Part shown: positions 1-8,963 of the stretch, piece by piece
Layout: each line of letters starts with the position of its first letter
Numbering within the stretch: position 1 is the first letter of the stretch
Assembly (NCBI GenBank): GCA_964586775.1
Contig: CAZPJD010000167.1
Location: 1-39,584, forward strand
Origin: JADLEX01 sp964586775
GTDB lineage: Bacteria > Lernaellota > Lernaellaia > JACKCT01
Direction of reading: 5' to 3'
Length of the DNA: 39,584 bases
The notes under the pieces: model-generated
Databases searched by the model: none
Seen by the model: the letters and a program-made list of their open reading frames with translations, nothing else
Told to the model about the DNA's origin: nothing
Position numbers and translations under genes: made by a program

Positions 1-16
1 GGTCGGGGGTGAGGGA
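1..16. repeat. Partial arm of the GTGAGGG palindromic repeat
   Basis: The first bases match the right-hand arm (GGGGGTGAGGG) of the intergenic palindromic repeat found whole at 735-841, 9881-9949 and 17696-17764. The rest of the copy would lie left of the window. It sits just beyond the stop of the leftmost phage gene, as the other copies sit in gaps between genes. Confidence 0.4.
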
Positions 17-26
17 ACGGATTTTT

Positions 27-692
27 TCACGGCGCGTCGAACTCGCAGCGCGGCGAGCACCAGAACAGGAGCTGGAACGCCACGCCGTGCGGCGCGCGTT
101 CGTAGAGCATCAGGCGGCCCTCGTCGTCCGAACCCGACGCGCCCACGAAAAACGCCAGCTCGTAAAAGTGCTCTCCGTCGTTGTACGTGCCCGTTTTTTG
201 AAACACGCGCGTCGACGAGCCGTCCACGGGCCGCGCCACGCCGCCGCCGGTGTACCACGCGCCGAAGATCGGCTTGACGCTCCCGCCCTCGCTGCCCAGC
301 AGGTTCGATTTCAGCAAGCCCTCGCTCGATCCGCCGGGCAGCGCGTTGGCGGGATGATCCAAAAAGATCGCCGAACCGCACACGGTGATGTAGCGGTTCG
401 TGAAGCCGCCGCTCGGCAGCATGCCGCCGTAGTCGTCGCGATCGGCGAGCGCGCGATACGCGCCATCCGATCCCGTCGGCGTCGAGCCGACGACGTGCAG
501 CGCGAATCCGCCGTCGCGCTCCTGCTCGACCTGCGCGTCGGATCGCCCGCGCACGAAATCGCACTTCACCGAGCGCAAAAAGCGCGCGTTTTCGGTCACG
601 CGCGCCGCGAAGCTCTGGCGCGTCGGCGTCCAGAGCCCGGGCGCGGTCTGCGCGACGAAGGCATCGCCGCTATTCGTGTTCCAACTCGACAT
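27..692 (-). CDS. Putative phage virion/tail-associated protein, 221 aa
   Basis: I do not recognise the family. The 221-aa product has no signal peptide or membrane segment. It is rich in Gly, Ser, Asp and aromatic residues and ends in a short Cys-containing segment (FWCSPRCEF), as surface-exposed virion proteins often do. It is the last visible gene of the minus-strand phage module, after two large tail genes. The ATG at 692 is supported by GGAG about 8 nt upstream on the coding strand. Its leader, read 5' to 3', is a palindromic repeat (841-735), a CCAACAA-type heptad array (734-711), then this ribosome site. The role as a tail-tip, fibre or decoration protein is inferred from position only. 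Confidence 0.5.
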   Translation of the reverse strand: MSSWNTNSGDAFVAQTAPGLWTPTRQSFAARVTENARFLRSVKCDFVRGRSDAQVEQERDGGFALHVVGSTPTGSDGAYRALADRDDYGGMLPSGGFTNRYITVCGSAIFLDHPANALPGGSSEGLLKSNLLGSEGGSVKPIFGAWYTGGGVARPVDGSSTRVFQKTGTYNDGEHFYELAFFVGASGSDDEGRLMLYERAPHGVAFQLLFWCSPRCEFDAP

Positions 693-710
693 GGTGAAAC
701 TCCGGAGGGG

Positions 711-734
711 TTGTTGGTTTTTGGTTGTTGGTCG
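711..734 (-). repeat. Short degenerate heptad array upstream of the 221-aa gene
   Basis: Tandem TTGTTGG/TTTTTGG units on the plus strand read as CCAACAA/CCAAAAA on the coding strand. They lie between the palindromic repeat 735-841 and the ribosome site of the 221-aa gene. This is a degenerate relative of the arrays at 23249, 23649 and 27135. Confidence 0.6.
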
Positions 735-841
735 GCCCTCACCCCCGGCCCCTCTCCCATCAAATGGGAGAGGGGGGATGGACGGGCGACGGGTTCGGCT
801 CCCCTCTCCCGCCGGGCGGGAGAGGGGACGGGGGTGAGGGC
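735..841. repeat. Palindromic intergenic repeat, double-hairpin copy
   Basis: The copy is bounded by perfect 12-bp inverted ends, GCCCTCACCCCC and GGGGGTGAGGGC. It holds two internal hairpins with CCCCTCTCCC/GGGAGAGGGG arms. It fills the gap between the 574-aa and 221-aa genes and stops 2 nt before the stop codon of the former. Related copies are at 9881-9949, 17696-17764 and, diverged, 15408-15475. Confidence 0.85.
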
Positions 842-843
842 TC

Positions 844-2568
844 TCACCTTCCCCACACCTTCAGCGGCTCGCCGTCCGGGTTCGCGTCGCCGGCGTCGGC
901 CCACCAGCTCAGGGAGCCGCGCTGCGCCGCCGGTGCGCCGGCGAAGTCCGCGGGCATGACGCCGCCGCCGAACGCCGCGGGCACCGCTTCGCCGGGATCG
1001 GCGGACCACACGCCCGCGTCGGGCGCTTCGCCGCGCGCGACGAGATCGAGCTCCACGCCGACGGGAGGATCGAAATCGACGCCGATTGCCGCGACCTGGA
1101 ATACCCCCTCGCCCAGCGAACCCGACACGGCGACGGCGTCGCCGAGTCGCGCGCCGAGCAAACTGAAGTCGCACCGAGCGCGCACCGTGCGCAGCGACGC
1201 GAAGCGCGCCTCGCGATCGTCGAGCCACGCGCGCGCCGACTCGTCGTCGAAGATCCAGTCGCTCTCGCGCGTGACCGGTGCGGCCACGCCGCTCGCCACA
1301 CGGCGCGTGAAACGGCCATCGTCCGGGCGGCGCCGGTAGCGCAGCGCGAGCGCCTCGCCGCCGAGGCGCCGGGGGTCGTTCCACTCGCGCACGTCGATGA
1401 GGCTCGTGTCGTCGAGGGTGATCGTCGCCGCGCCGTCGCCCCCGCCCGCGGGCACGAGGGTGTACAGCCCGCGACGCACGAAAAGGCACAGGCCGAAGTC
1501 CGCGCCGATGCGCCCGATCACGTCCATCACCGTCGTCTCGGCGTCGATCAGCGCGCGGCAGCGCAAGCCCCACGCGTCGGTCCACGCCCGCACCGATGCG
1601 AACGACGCGTCGTCGATCTCGGCGGCATCCAGGCCGAGCCCGTTCACGGTGTCGGTGAGCAGGTGGCGGATCGCATCGACTGGCGATTCGATCAGGCGAC
1701 CGTCCGCATCGCGCTCGCCGCGCGGGCGCGCCACGCGGATCTCGTCGCCGGGCTCGAAACGCACCTCCATGCGCTCGAACTCGGAGCCGACGAGCTCGAA
1801 GGTCCCCGCCGCCACGTCGATTACGCGGATCTCGAAGTCGCGATACCCCGTTTCGTCGCGGCGCGGCTTGCCCGACGAGTCGGTCCACGTCGCCCGAGCG
1901 CCGAAGCCCGCGATGCCGTATCGCCCCGGGCGGCAGAGCCGCGCGCGCAGCGGCCGGTCGATGGCGAAGGGCTGCCGGTCCACGCACGCCGCCTCGATCC
2001 AATAGTCCGACTGCTCCGCGCCGAAATCGCCGAAGAGCACGGGCACCGCGCGACCCGACCAGCGCGGGTCGATCTTCGCGTCGTCGCCGTACGCGAGCGC
2101 CGGGATGCGCCGGTCGTCGCGCTCCACCCGGTCGCGGGGCGAGAGCGTCACCGCCCACGGCCCGATTTCCACGTCGCCGCGCTCGATCATCCCCACGTGC
2201 GCGAGGGTGTCGGCCGACGGCACGCCGCGCGCCGATTCCACGAGGTACAAACGCACGCGCCGCCCGACGAAGTAATCGGCCGCGCGGATCGCCGCGATGT
2301 CGAGGTCGCCGAGCGCGTCGGCTCCTCGCGCGAGCTCGATGCGCACCGCGGGCGATACCACCACCCCGCCGGCGCCCAACTCATGACGCAGTCCGCGCAC
2401 CGACGCGATGCCGCGCCACGCGCCGTTGTGATTCGCGTCGGGCGCGCCGACGACGCTGTGCGTTCGGTGGGCGAGGGCGAAATGCCAAACGCGAGCGCCG
2501 TCGCGCGGGTCGGCCTCGATCTCGACGAGCAGGTTGTAGCCGCGCAGCGCGGAAGCGGTCGTCGTCAT
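844..2568 (-). CDS. Phage tail protein, 574 aa (distal tail/hub-like)
   Basis: A 574-aa soluble protein with no signal peptide, start ATG at 2568, only 4 nt after the stop of the 1153-aa tail gene, so the pair is probably co-translated. It begins with a beta-rich segment of the kind seen in distal-tail proteins (YNLLVEIEADPRDGARVWHF, residues 10-29) and has many short beta-strand/turn repeats throughout. The central stretch around residues 300-400 (LLTDTVNGLGLDAAEI, then DFGLCLFVRRGLYTLVP) resembles the hub-type tail proteins of siphophages, which process a partly opened region of the tail tip. I see no peptidase or lysozyme motif. Assignment as a tail-tip component rests on position plus general composition; the exact role is not established. 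Confidence 0.65.
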   Translation of the reverse strand: MTTTASALRGYNLLVEIEADPRDGARVWHFALAHRTHSVVGAPDANHNGAWRGIASVRGLRHELGAGGVVVSPAVRIELARGADALGDLDIAAIRAADYFVGRRVRLYLVESARGVPSADTLAHVGMIERGDVEIGPWAVTLSPRDRVERDDRRIPALAYGDDAKIDPRWSGRAVPVLFGDFGAEQSDYWIEAACVDRQPFAIDRPLRARLCRPGRYGIAGFGARATWTDSSGKPRRDETGYRDFEIRVIDVAAGTFELVGSEFERMEVRFEPGDEIRVARPRGERDADGRLIESPVDAIRHLLTDTVNGLGLDAAEIDDASFASVRAWTDAWGLRCRALIDAETTVMDVIGRIGADFGLCLFVRRGLYTLVPAGGGDGAATITLDDTSLIDVREWNDPRRLGGEALALRYRRRPDDGRFTRRVASGVAAPVTRESDWIFDDESARAWLDDREARFASLRTVRARCDFSLLGARLGDAVAVSGSLGEGVFQVAAIGVDFDPPVGVELDLVARGEAPDAGVWSADPGEAVPAAFGGGVMPADFAGAPAAQRGSLSWWADAGDANPDGEPLKVWGR

Positions 2569-2572
2569 CGCG

Positions 2573-5500
2573 TCACCCCACCGACTCGTCGATCGCGACG
2601 CGCACGTCGGCGTGGTTCCACCCGCCGCCCTCGCGGCGTAGCGACGCGCCGAGGTAGCCGTAGATCGTGTCGCGCGCCGGGTCGTCGGCCTCGCCGCTCG
2701 CGTGCGGGTCGTCGGTGCCGCTCGAAAGCCGCGTGGGATCGAGCACGACCAGCACGGGCTTCACCTGCCGGTGCCGCCGCCAGATCGTCTCGAAGGGCTG
2801 CGTCTCGGTCGGCGAGAGATCGGCAAAGACCAGATCGACGCGACGAAACGGCGCGAGATCGACCGTGCGCCGCGCCTGACCGAGCGTCGAAGCGCTCGGC
2901 GAGGGATCGGTCCAAGCGACGCCGATGCGCTGCGAGTAGTTGTGCGCGGGGGTGAAGCACATCGCGGCTTCGTTCAGGATGACGCGGCCGATGGTCCACG
3001 GCGTGTCCTGGCGCGCGGGGTCGGCGTCGAAGCGCGCCTCCATACGCACGCGCCACCAGCGGCGACTCGCGCGCGGCCGGTGCGCGATGACGGGCCGCGT
3101 CGCCACGCCCGTCAGATCCACGTCGAACAAGCTCGCGCCGGAAAAGCTCGAGTCGTCGCACCCCGCGAGACGCACGCTCATGTCGCGCAAACCCGAAAGC
3201 GACGAGATGTCGGCGAAGTTGTGGCCGAGGATCGCGGCGAGCTCGATATTGCGCGCGAGGATGAGATCGAAGACGAGTTCGGCGCGGTAGCGGATGCCGT
3301 CGGGCGTGACGAGCCGCTCGCCCAGGCCCTCGCTCTTCCACGGCGTGCCCAGATCGTTCGCGCGCACGTTCGACGCGCCGAATCCCGCCGCCGCGCTGCT
3401 GGCGAAGATGCGCCCGCGGTCGCCCGTGAAAGCGAATGGGCCCTCGTCGCCGTGCGCGATCATGACGCGGGCGACCTCGCCCGTTTCGGCGATGTCCGCG
3501 GTCGTGGTGGCGAGCACGATAGACGCGCTCGCCGCCGCGGAAGACTCGCCCGACACGTGGCGCACGCGCGCCCACACGGTCTTGAGCCCCGCGCCCGCGC
3601 TCAGCCGGTGCGCGAACGACGCACTCGGCGCGGGGACGGGCCAGTCGCGCCAGGGCGACGCGTGCTCGGCCTCGCCGTCGTTCCACACGCGCGCCTGCCA
3701 CACCGCGCCCTCCACGTCGCCGGCCTGCGCGCCGCTCGACGCCGCGAGCACCACGTCCACGCCTCGCTCGGTCGCCACCGCGCCGCCGGCGTCGATCGCG
3801 ATCGACGTCACCTCGGGCGCGCCGCGATACTCGACGCGATCGCCATAGAGCGTCTGGGCCGCCAGCAGCCCCGCGTTGCCCGTCTCGTCGTGAAAGATCC
3901 AGCGGACCTCGACTCGGCCCGGCCCGGTCTGCGTGTCCTGAATGGTCGTGTACGCGTCGGCGGGTTCGCCATCCGGCGCGGGAAACGCCACGTCCTGCGC
4001 GTGATTCCACGCGAGCGCGGTCACGGTCTCCCAACCGTTCACGCGAAGCCGCTGCCACGCGCCGCCGTCGATGCGCCGTTCCACATGCGCGTGCAAATAG
4101 TCGGGCGGAATCGCTTGCGGCGAACGCGCGCCCGTTCGCACCACCGCGCGCGTGTCGTGCGTCGATTCGGCCCAGGCGTTCGCACCGATGGGCGCGTCGA
4201 AATCGGGCGTGATCTGCCCCGCACCACCGCCGTCGACGTGCCCCGCGTAGCCGTATCCGTAGCCCCAGTCGTCTCCGTAGGCCGGATCGGCATCCGACCG
4301 GCAGCCGTAGATGAACGCCGCGCCGCGCCAGTCGATCGTCCACACCGGCACGTCCACCAGCGGCTGCGCGTGGTCGTGCGCCGTCGTGTAGTGGCGCATG
4401 AGCGTCACGTTCACATCGTGAGCGATGTCGCGCGCGTCGATCTGCTGCGCGCCGCTCGTGCCGCCGACCACCACGCTCGCCCGGTCGTCCGACACGGCGA
4501 CGCACCGAATCGCCTGCGTGGGCGCAAGAATCGGAACCGCAGCGCCGCTCGCCTCCGTGCCGATGATGTTGGAGACGATCGCGTCACGCGCGAGCGCGCC
4601 GTCGTACGCGCCGTGATCGAGACGCACGACCTGCGTTTTCGCGTTCGCGTTGCCGTAAACGAGGGCGATGGCGCGCGGATCGGTCGGGCCGCCGTCGCGG
4701 GCGCTCACCGCCGCGGCGTTGATGTCCTCGGCGAGCAGGCCGGGGTGATACATCGGCGTTTCGCGGCGCACGCGGTAGTGCGGGCAGCTCATGTCGCGCG
4801 CGCGAAAATGTTCGAAGCGCCCGCGCAGAAATTCGCTCGCGGCCACGCACGTGTTCGTCGCCGAGAGGGCCGGCAGCAGCGCGCCGTCGTCGCCGCCCGA
4901 ATCGACGAAGGTGTGGATCGTGCTCCACGACACGGGATCATCCGCGTCGTTCGACGCGCTGATGCGTACAACCACGTCGTCGCCGTCGCGGTAGCGATCG
5001 ACGGCGATCCACGGATACGCCGTGTAGGTCGTCGCGTCATGCGCGTAGGCGAGCGCGCCGCCGTGCCACACCTCCATGCGGTTCGAGACGCCGGTGGCGG
5101 TTCGCTTGCGCACGTGCAGGTACTGCGTTTCGCCGCCGAGGGTGACGAGGCCGACGATGACCTCGGTGTATTCGTCGCCCACCGGGATCGGCTCTTCGTC
5201 GATCGTATATTTCGCGCGCACACCGATATCGCCCGGGCACGATTGCAGAAAGTACGCGGGCGCTTCGCGCGGCGGACCGCTGTTCGCGAGCGAAAACACC
5301 AGACCGTCATCCTGCGTGAGTGTCGCACCGGGCGTCGTCACCGGCAGCCAGTTGCGCCCGTCGATCGCGTCGCCCGTGAATTCGTCGGCGATGGCACCGA
5401 CGGCGGCGTCGGGCACGAACACGTCGCCGACGGTGTGCGGGTTGTGGATCGCATGCACGCGCGGGCCGATGGCGTAGTAGAGCGTGTTGTCGTGATCGCC

Positions 5501-6034
5501 GGCGGGAAAGAACCCGGCGCGCGAATTCGGCCCGAATGCGAGCGTGCGCAAGTCGCCGCCGGGCAGCGCGCGAAACCACAGCGTCGCGATCTCGCCGTCG
5601 TCGCCGGTCCACGCGAGCACGCGGTGCGCGCCGCCGCCATACGTGCAGCCGTGTACGTCGGCGAACGCCACACCCGCGTCGGCCTCGATCTCGGGCGACC
5701 AATCCGGCGGGGACGAATCCGCTCCGCCCGACATCGCCGTCCACGACACGCGATAGATTTTCGCGGGATCGACTTTCGCGATCGCGAAGAGGTCGTCGCC
5801 GCAGCGCGCGACCTTGGCGAATCCACCCGCGAGCCGCGCGAATCCGTGCGGCGCGTTGGTGTCGAGGCGGATCACGACCAGATCGGCGTTGGTGGCGAAC
5901 GCGCCGTAACGCGCGCCGTCCGCGCCCATCCACTGAACGCAGTCGTTCACGTACTCCGATCCCACGAGAAATTCGTCGGCGTCCCATTCGAGATCGGCGT
6001 GAACGAGGTAGCCCTTGCTATAAACGAAACCCAT
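2573..6034 (-). CDS. Large phage tail protein, 1153 aa, with lectin-like domain
   Basis: An 1153-aa soluble protein, the largest of the module. The N-terminal ~200 residues have a repeating WTGDDGEIATLWF-like beta pattern suggestive of a propeller or sandwich. Residues about 216-411 (from DEFTGDAIDGRNW to FRGRFEHFRARD-like sequence) look like a concanavalin/LamG-type glycan-binding sandwich. The C-terminal third (from about residue 850) has the ARVMIAHGDEGPF and WWRVRMEARFD pattern seen in tail-tip proteins. It has no long coiled coil, so it does not look like a tape measure. It follows the 86-aa coiled-coil/TM gene by 31 nt and precedes the 574-aa gene by 4 nt. A receptor-binding or tail-tip role is inferred. 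Confidence 0.6.
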   Translation of the reverse strand: MGFVYSKGYLVHADLEWDADEFLVGSEYVNDCVQWMGADGARYGAFATNADLVVIRLDTNAPHGFARLAGGFAKVARCGDDLFAIAKVDPAKIYRVSWTAMSGGADSSPPDWSPEIEADAGVAFADVHGCTYGGGAHRVLAWTGDDGEIATLWFRALPGGDLRTLAFGPNSRAGFFPAGDHDNTLYYAIGPRVHAIHNPHTVGDVFVPDAAVGAIADEFTGDAIDGRNWLPVTTPGATLTQDDGLVFSLANSGPPREAPAYFLQSCPGDIGVRAKYTIDEEPIPVGDEYTEVIVGLVTLGGETQYLHVRKRTATGVSNRMEVWHGGALAYAHDATTYTAYPWIAVDRYRDGDDVVVRISASNDADDPVSWSTIHTFVDSGGDDGALLPALSATNTCVAASEFLRGRFEHFRARDMSCPHYRVRRETPMYHPGLLAEDINAAAVSARDGGPTDPRAIALVYGNANAKTQVVRLDHGAYDGALARDAIVSNIIGTEASGAAVPILAPTQAIRCVAVSDDRASVVVGGTSGAQQIDARDIAHDVNVTLMRHYTTAHDHAQPLVDVPVWTIDWRGAAFIYGCRSDADPAYGDDWGYGYGYAGHVDGGGAGQITPDFDAPIGANAWAESTHDTRAVVRTGARSPQAIPPDYLHAHVERRIDGGAWQRLRVNGWETVTALAWNHAQDVAFPAPDGEPADAYTTIQDTQTGPGRVEVRWIFHDETGNAGLLAAQTLYGDRVEYRGAPEVTSIAIDAGGAVATERGVDVVLAASSGAQAGDVEGAVWQARVWNDGEAEHASPWRDWPVPAPSASFAHRLSAGAGLKTVWARVRHVSGESSAAASASIVLATTTADIAETGEVARVMIAHGDEGPFAFTGDRGRIFASSAAAGFGASNVRANDLGTPWKSEGLGERLVTPDGIRYRAELVFDLILARNIELAAILGHNFADISSLSGLRDMSVRLAGCDDSSFSGASLFDVDLTGVATRPVIAHRPRASRRWWRVRMEARFDADPARQDTPWTIGRVILNEAAMCFTPAHNYSQRIGVAWTDPSPSASTLGQARRTVDLAPFRRVDLVFADLSPTETQPFETIWRRHRQVKPVLVVLDPTRLSSGTDDPHASGEADDPARDTIYGYLGASLRREGGGWNHADVRVAIDESVG

Positions 6035-6065
6035 GCGACCGACCTTTGTGTTTGACGTGTTCGCG

Positions 6066-6326
6066 TCAGCGCAGCGCGGCGATGACCAGGCTCACAGCGA
6101 TCGAGAGCGCCGCGCCGCCCAGCGCGCCCATGGCCCAGCGGCGCGCGTGTTTGAGTTCGCTCACCGCCTCTTCGGCGCGGGCGAGGCGTTCGGCGAAATG
6201 ATTGTGCGTGTCGATGCGCCGCTCGATGCGTTCGAGGCGCTCGGTCAGTTCGATGCGCAGCCGCCCCACGGCATCCTCGATGGCGCGGTGGAGCAGTTCG
6301 TAAAGCTTGGCGTCGCCTTCAGTCAT
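6066..6326 (-). CDS. Small coiled-coil/single-TM phage protein (XhlA-like)
   Basis: An 86-aa protein. Residues 1-62 form a charged amphipathic helix with strong heptad spacing (LTERLERIERRIDTHNHFAE), followed by one hydrophobic segment at about 64-85 (WAMGALGGAALSIAVSLVIA) and a final Arg. This coiled-coil-plus-C-terminal-TM layout is that of XhlA/haemolysin-type phage proteins that act with holins, and of some tail accessory proteins. I chose ATG 6326 because it lies 8 nt after the tail-tube stop and gives the usual short N terminus; an upstream ATG would add an Arg-rich tail overlapping the tube gene. It is the only candidate for a lysis-related gene in the window. There is no endolysin beside it. 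Confidence 0.6.
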   Translation of the reverse strand: MTEGDAKLYELLHRAIEDAVGRLRIELTERLERIERRIDTHNHFAERLARAEEAVSELKHARRWAMGALGGAALSIAVSLVIAALR

Positions 6327-6334
6327 CGGTCGCC

Positions 6335-7657
6335 TCACGCGAAGATCAGGTGGATCTCGTCGTCGCCGTCCGCTTCGAGGCACGGCCCCGACAACTCCAT
6401 CGGCACCTCGCGGCCCGCCTCGCTCGCGATCTCGGGGATGCGCGGCGCGAAACGCGGCGCGTAAAACGCGAAGGTCGCGCCGGGCGCGTTGCCCGCCTGC
6501 ACCAGCACCTCGATGGGCGCGAACGCCTTGATCCGTCCACGCAGCCCCGCGGTTTCGGGGGTGAAGAACCCCGCGAGCGTGAGCGTCGTCTGCCGCCGCG
6601 CGGGGTGCGTGAACCCGCTGGGCCCCGGCGTGCCGAAGGCTTCGCGCATCCGTACGCCCTCCTCGATGCGCAGCTTCGCCTCGGTGATCTCGAAGGGCGC
6701 GCCGCCCACCAGCACGCGCCCCGCGATGCCCGCGACCGGCGCGCCGGTGATCGTCGCGGCGGCGGGCCGGGCGGGATCGACGCGCGTTCCGGCCAGGTGC
6801 GGCGACGGCGTCGTGCCCGCATATCCGCGCGTGACGCGCAGCTCGTTTTGCGCCAGCGCCACGTCGGTCACGCGCACGCGCTCGTCGCCGATCGCGAGGA
6901 TCGCGCCGGGATCGAAGCGCCCCGCGTCGGTGACGGCGATGGTCGTCTGCGCGTCGGTGATGCCCGCCGCGAGCGCGTCGATCGCCGCGGCGTATTCATC
7001 CGCGCCGAAGCCCTCGAAGCGCCAGCGCGCCTCGTTGCCCGCCGCGAGCGAAACCTCGACGAGCCGCCCCACGCACCCGGGGTACGCGAAGGCGAGGCCG
7101 TCGAGGAATCGGCGGATCGTCATCGACGACGCCGGTCGCGCGGCGGGACGATACGCACTCGCGCCGCGCACGCTCGCGCCGATCGCGGGGGGTGCCGGCA
7201 GCGCGGGCGTCCACGCGATTTCGACGCCGTCGGCCTGCGTCACGACGCGCACGTGGTAATCCGCGCCGGCCGCGAACCCCACCGCGTCGCCCGCCCGCGC
7301 GGTGGCCGACGCCAACTCGCACGACGTGGTCGTCGGCGTGGCCGCCACCGTGGTCGTGCCGGAGTTCGACGCCGCGAGCGCGTGCGCCACCAGCAGCGCG
7401 TGCGCCGCGCCGGGGCCGTTCGATCCGGGCATCACGGTGCCCTCGATCTCGTACTCCAGCATCTTTCGCCGCGTGACCTGATCGGCCGTGCCGCGCCCCG
7501 CGTGGCGCTCGTCGCGCGCGGCGCGTTCGTGCGTCAGGGTGAAGGCCGCGCGGGTGTGCGCGATCGCCTCGTTCGCGTCCGGGTCGGGCGCGACGCCGAA
7601 GGCCGACTCGGCGGTGACGTAGAGCTGCTCGAAAAGCGGATTCGGGTAGTGCGTCAT
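6335..7657 (-). CDS. Phage major tail tube protein, 440 aa
   Basis: A 440-aa protein with the hallmarks of a siphophage tail tube subunit. The N terminus (NPLFEQLYVTAESAFGVAPD) is typical of tail proteins that begin with a short reference to sample/virion type. The C-terminal half has the beta-rich tube fold (VLVGGAPFEITEAKLRIEEG, then RQTTLTLAGFFTPETAGL). A middle segment at about 235-300 (AQTTIAVTDAGRFDPGAILA, then RGYAGTTPSPHLAGT) is a small beta domain often inserted in phage structural proteins. It is downstream of the tail-completion gene and upstream of the coiled-coil/TM gene. A tape measure gene, normally next, is absent. Confidence 0.7.
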   Translation of the reverse strand: MTHYPNPLFEQLYVTAESAFGVAPDPDANEAIAHTRAAFTLTHERAARDERHAGRGTADQVTRRKMLEYEIEGTVMPGSNGPGAAHALLVAHALAASNSGTTTVAATPTTTSCELASATARAGDAVGFAAGADYHVRVVTQADGVEIAWTPALPAPPAIGASVRGASAYRPAARPASSMTIRRFLDGLAFAYPGCVGRLVEVSLAAGNEARWRFEGFGADEYAAAIDALAAGITDAQTTIAVTDAGRFDPGAILAIGDERVRVTDVALAQNELRVTRGYAGTTPSPHLAGTRVDPARPAAATITGAPVAGIAGRVLVGGAPFEITEAKLRIEEGVRMREAFGTPGPSGFTHPARRQTTLTLAGFFTPETAGLRGRIKAFAPIEVLVQAGNAPGATFAFYAPRFAPRIPEIASEAGREVPMELSGPCLEADGDDEIHLIFA

Positions 7658-7693
7658 GATGGTTTTCCGTCGCGCCGCGCGGGCCGGCGTGGT

Positions 7694-8125
7694 TCAGATC
7701 GTTTCGTGCCAGACGATGTCGTAGAGCGCCGCCGCGCGCAGGCCCGATTCGCCGAAGGTCGATTCCGCCGTGCGCTCGACGGCCTCGGTCAGCGCCGCGC
7801 GGGCCCCGCGCGTGGGGTCGGCCATCAGCGCGCGGTCGATGTCGGCCAGCAGCGTCGCCATTGCGGTGCGTGCCGCCGCCGCGTCCGCGCCGCGGATGTA
7901 CGCCGTGATGCGCACGCGCATCGCGCAACGCCGCCTGCGCGCGGGCATCGACGACGTGCGCACGCGCTCGACCTGCGCGACGAGCGCGGGAAAGCGCGGC
8001 AAAAGCCCCGGCGGCACGGGGCCGGTCCGCACGTGTTCGACGTCGGTGCCGAATCCATTCGCGCGCGAGATGCGCGAGAGCGCGCCCGCGACCTCGCCAA
8101 AAATCGCCTCGGCGTGCGTGCTCAT
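7694..8125 (-). CDS. Phage tail completion/terminator-like protein, 143 aa
   Basis: A 143-aa protein with the layout of neck or tail-terminator proteins: an N-terminal helix (EAIFGEVAGALSRIS), a beta strand segment with MRVRITAYIRG near residue 80, then a helix holding LLADIDRALMADP. Its position between the head-tail connector and tail tube genes is where siphophages keep the tail-completion gene. ATG 8125 gives a natural N terminus; an upstream in-frame extension would overlap the connector gene and is low-complexity. No enzymatic motif is visible. The function is inferred from position and fold-like pattern. Confidence 0.6.
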   Translation of the reverse strand: MSTHAEAIFGEVAGALSRISRANGFGTDVEHVRTGPVPPGLLPRFPALVAQVERVRTSSMPARRRRCAMRVRITAYIRGADAAAARTAMATLLADIDRALMADPTRGARAALTEAVERTAESTFGESGLRAAALYDIVWHETI

Positions 8126-8153
8126 GCGTGGCTCCCTTCGGGTGCGCGCATGG

Positions 8154-8873
8154 TCACGCCCGTCCCGACGCGACGGATCGCGCCGTGCGCAGCAGTCCCT
8201 CGCGACGCAGCAGCCGCCGCGCGGCGAAGCACAGCTCGGCGAAGGGCGAGATGGCGCGGGTGCGGAATCCCCCCGCGCCGGGGCCGCCCACGTCGAGCGA
8301 CTCGATGCCCGCGTTCGCGGCGGCGATGGCCGCGGCCTGCGGCGAGACGGCGAGGTGGATGGCCTGTTCGCACGCGGCCTCGAGCACGCCGCGCGGCAGC
8401 GGCGCGACGAGGGCGAAGACCTCGTCCACGGCGACGACCGGCTCGCCCGAGAGCGTGAGTTCACCGGTGTCGGGATCGAAGTCGTCGATGCGAAAAAGCC
8501 CGGTATGATCGAAGCGCGCCGCGCCGCCGACGAGTTCCGCCGCGTCGCGGCCGATGAGCAGGTCGGAGCGAACGCTCGCGCCATTCGCCTCGCTCACGCG
8601 GGCGAACTCGACCGGGTGGCCGACGATCGGCACGCCGATGGCTTGCCTCGGCCAACCCATGCCGTGCGCAAGCGCGTCGGCGACCAGCGGGGCGCGGCCG
8701 ATCATCCGCGACGCGGCGGCCAGATAGCGCTCGCGCCGCGCGTCGCCCGGCTCGCCCGTGCCCAGATCGGCCCACGCGGTGGCGTCGGGGTGCCGCGCGA
8801 GATACGCGCCGGCGAACGCGAGATCGACGATGCTCTCGGCGGAGGGATCGCACAGGGTGGTGTTGAGGGCCAT
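8154..8873 (-). CDS. Phage head-tail connector/adaptor-like protein, 239 aa
   Basis: A 239-aa protein encoded immediately after the major capsid protein, where the head-tail adaptor lies. The N-terminal half (VDLAFAGAYLARHPDATAWA, then REERYLAAASRMIG-like sequence at 50-60) matches the DnaT-like or gp6-like adaptor pattern of a short helical protein that begins by describing a column of helices. The C-terminal half is helix-rich with LEAACEQAIHLAVSPQAAA and ends in LCFAARRLLRREG. The ATG at 8873 has AGGA about 10 nt upstream. A role joining portal and tail is inferred from position; the similarity is weak by eye. Confidence 0.6.
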   Translation of the reverse strand: MALNTTLCDPSAESIVDLAFAGAYLARHPDATAWADLGTGEPGDARRERYLAAASRMIGRAPLVADALAHGMGWPRQAIGVPIVGHPVEFARVSEANGASVRSDLLIGRDAAELVGGAARFDHTGLFRIDDFDPDTGELTLSGEPVVAVDEVFALVAPLPRGVLEAACEQAIHLAVSPQAAAIAAANAGIESLDVGGPGAGGFRTRAISPFAELCFAARRLLRREGLLRTARSVASGRA

Positions 8874-8963
8874 GGGCCGTATCCTTTTTTTTCGTCGGGA
8901 TTCGCCGGGGGCACGTCGCCCCCGGCTAATACGTTCATGGATGCGACGCGCAAGAAGGGAGGG

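Noticed and set aside
9..959. Plus-strand open frames across the phage module (also 2702-6055, 6350-8458, 7770-10523)
   Set aside because: They are Arg/Ala/Gly-rich shadows of the minus-strand phage genes, with no recognisable domain; long open frames are expected on both strands at this GC content.
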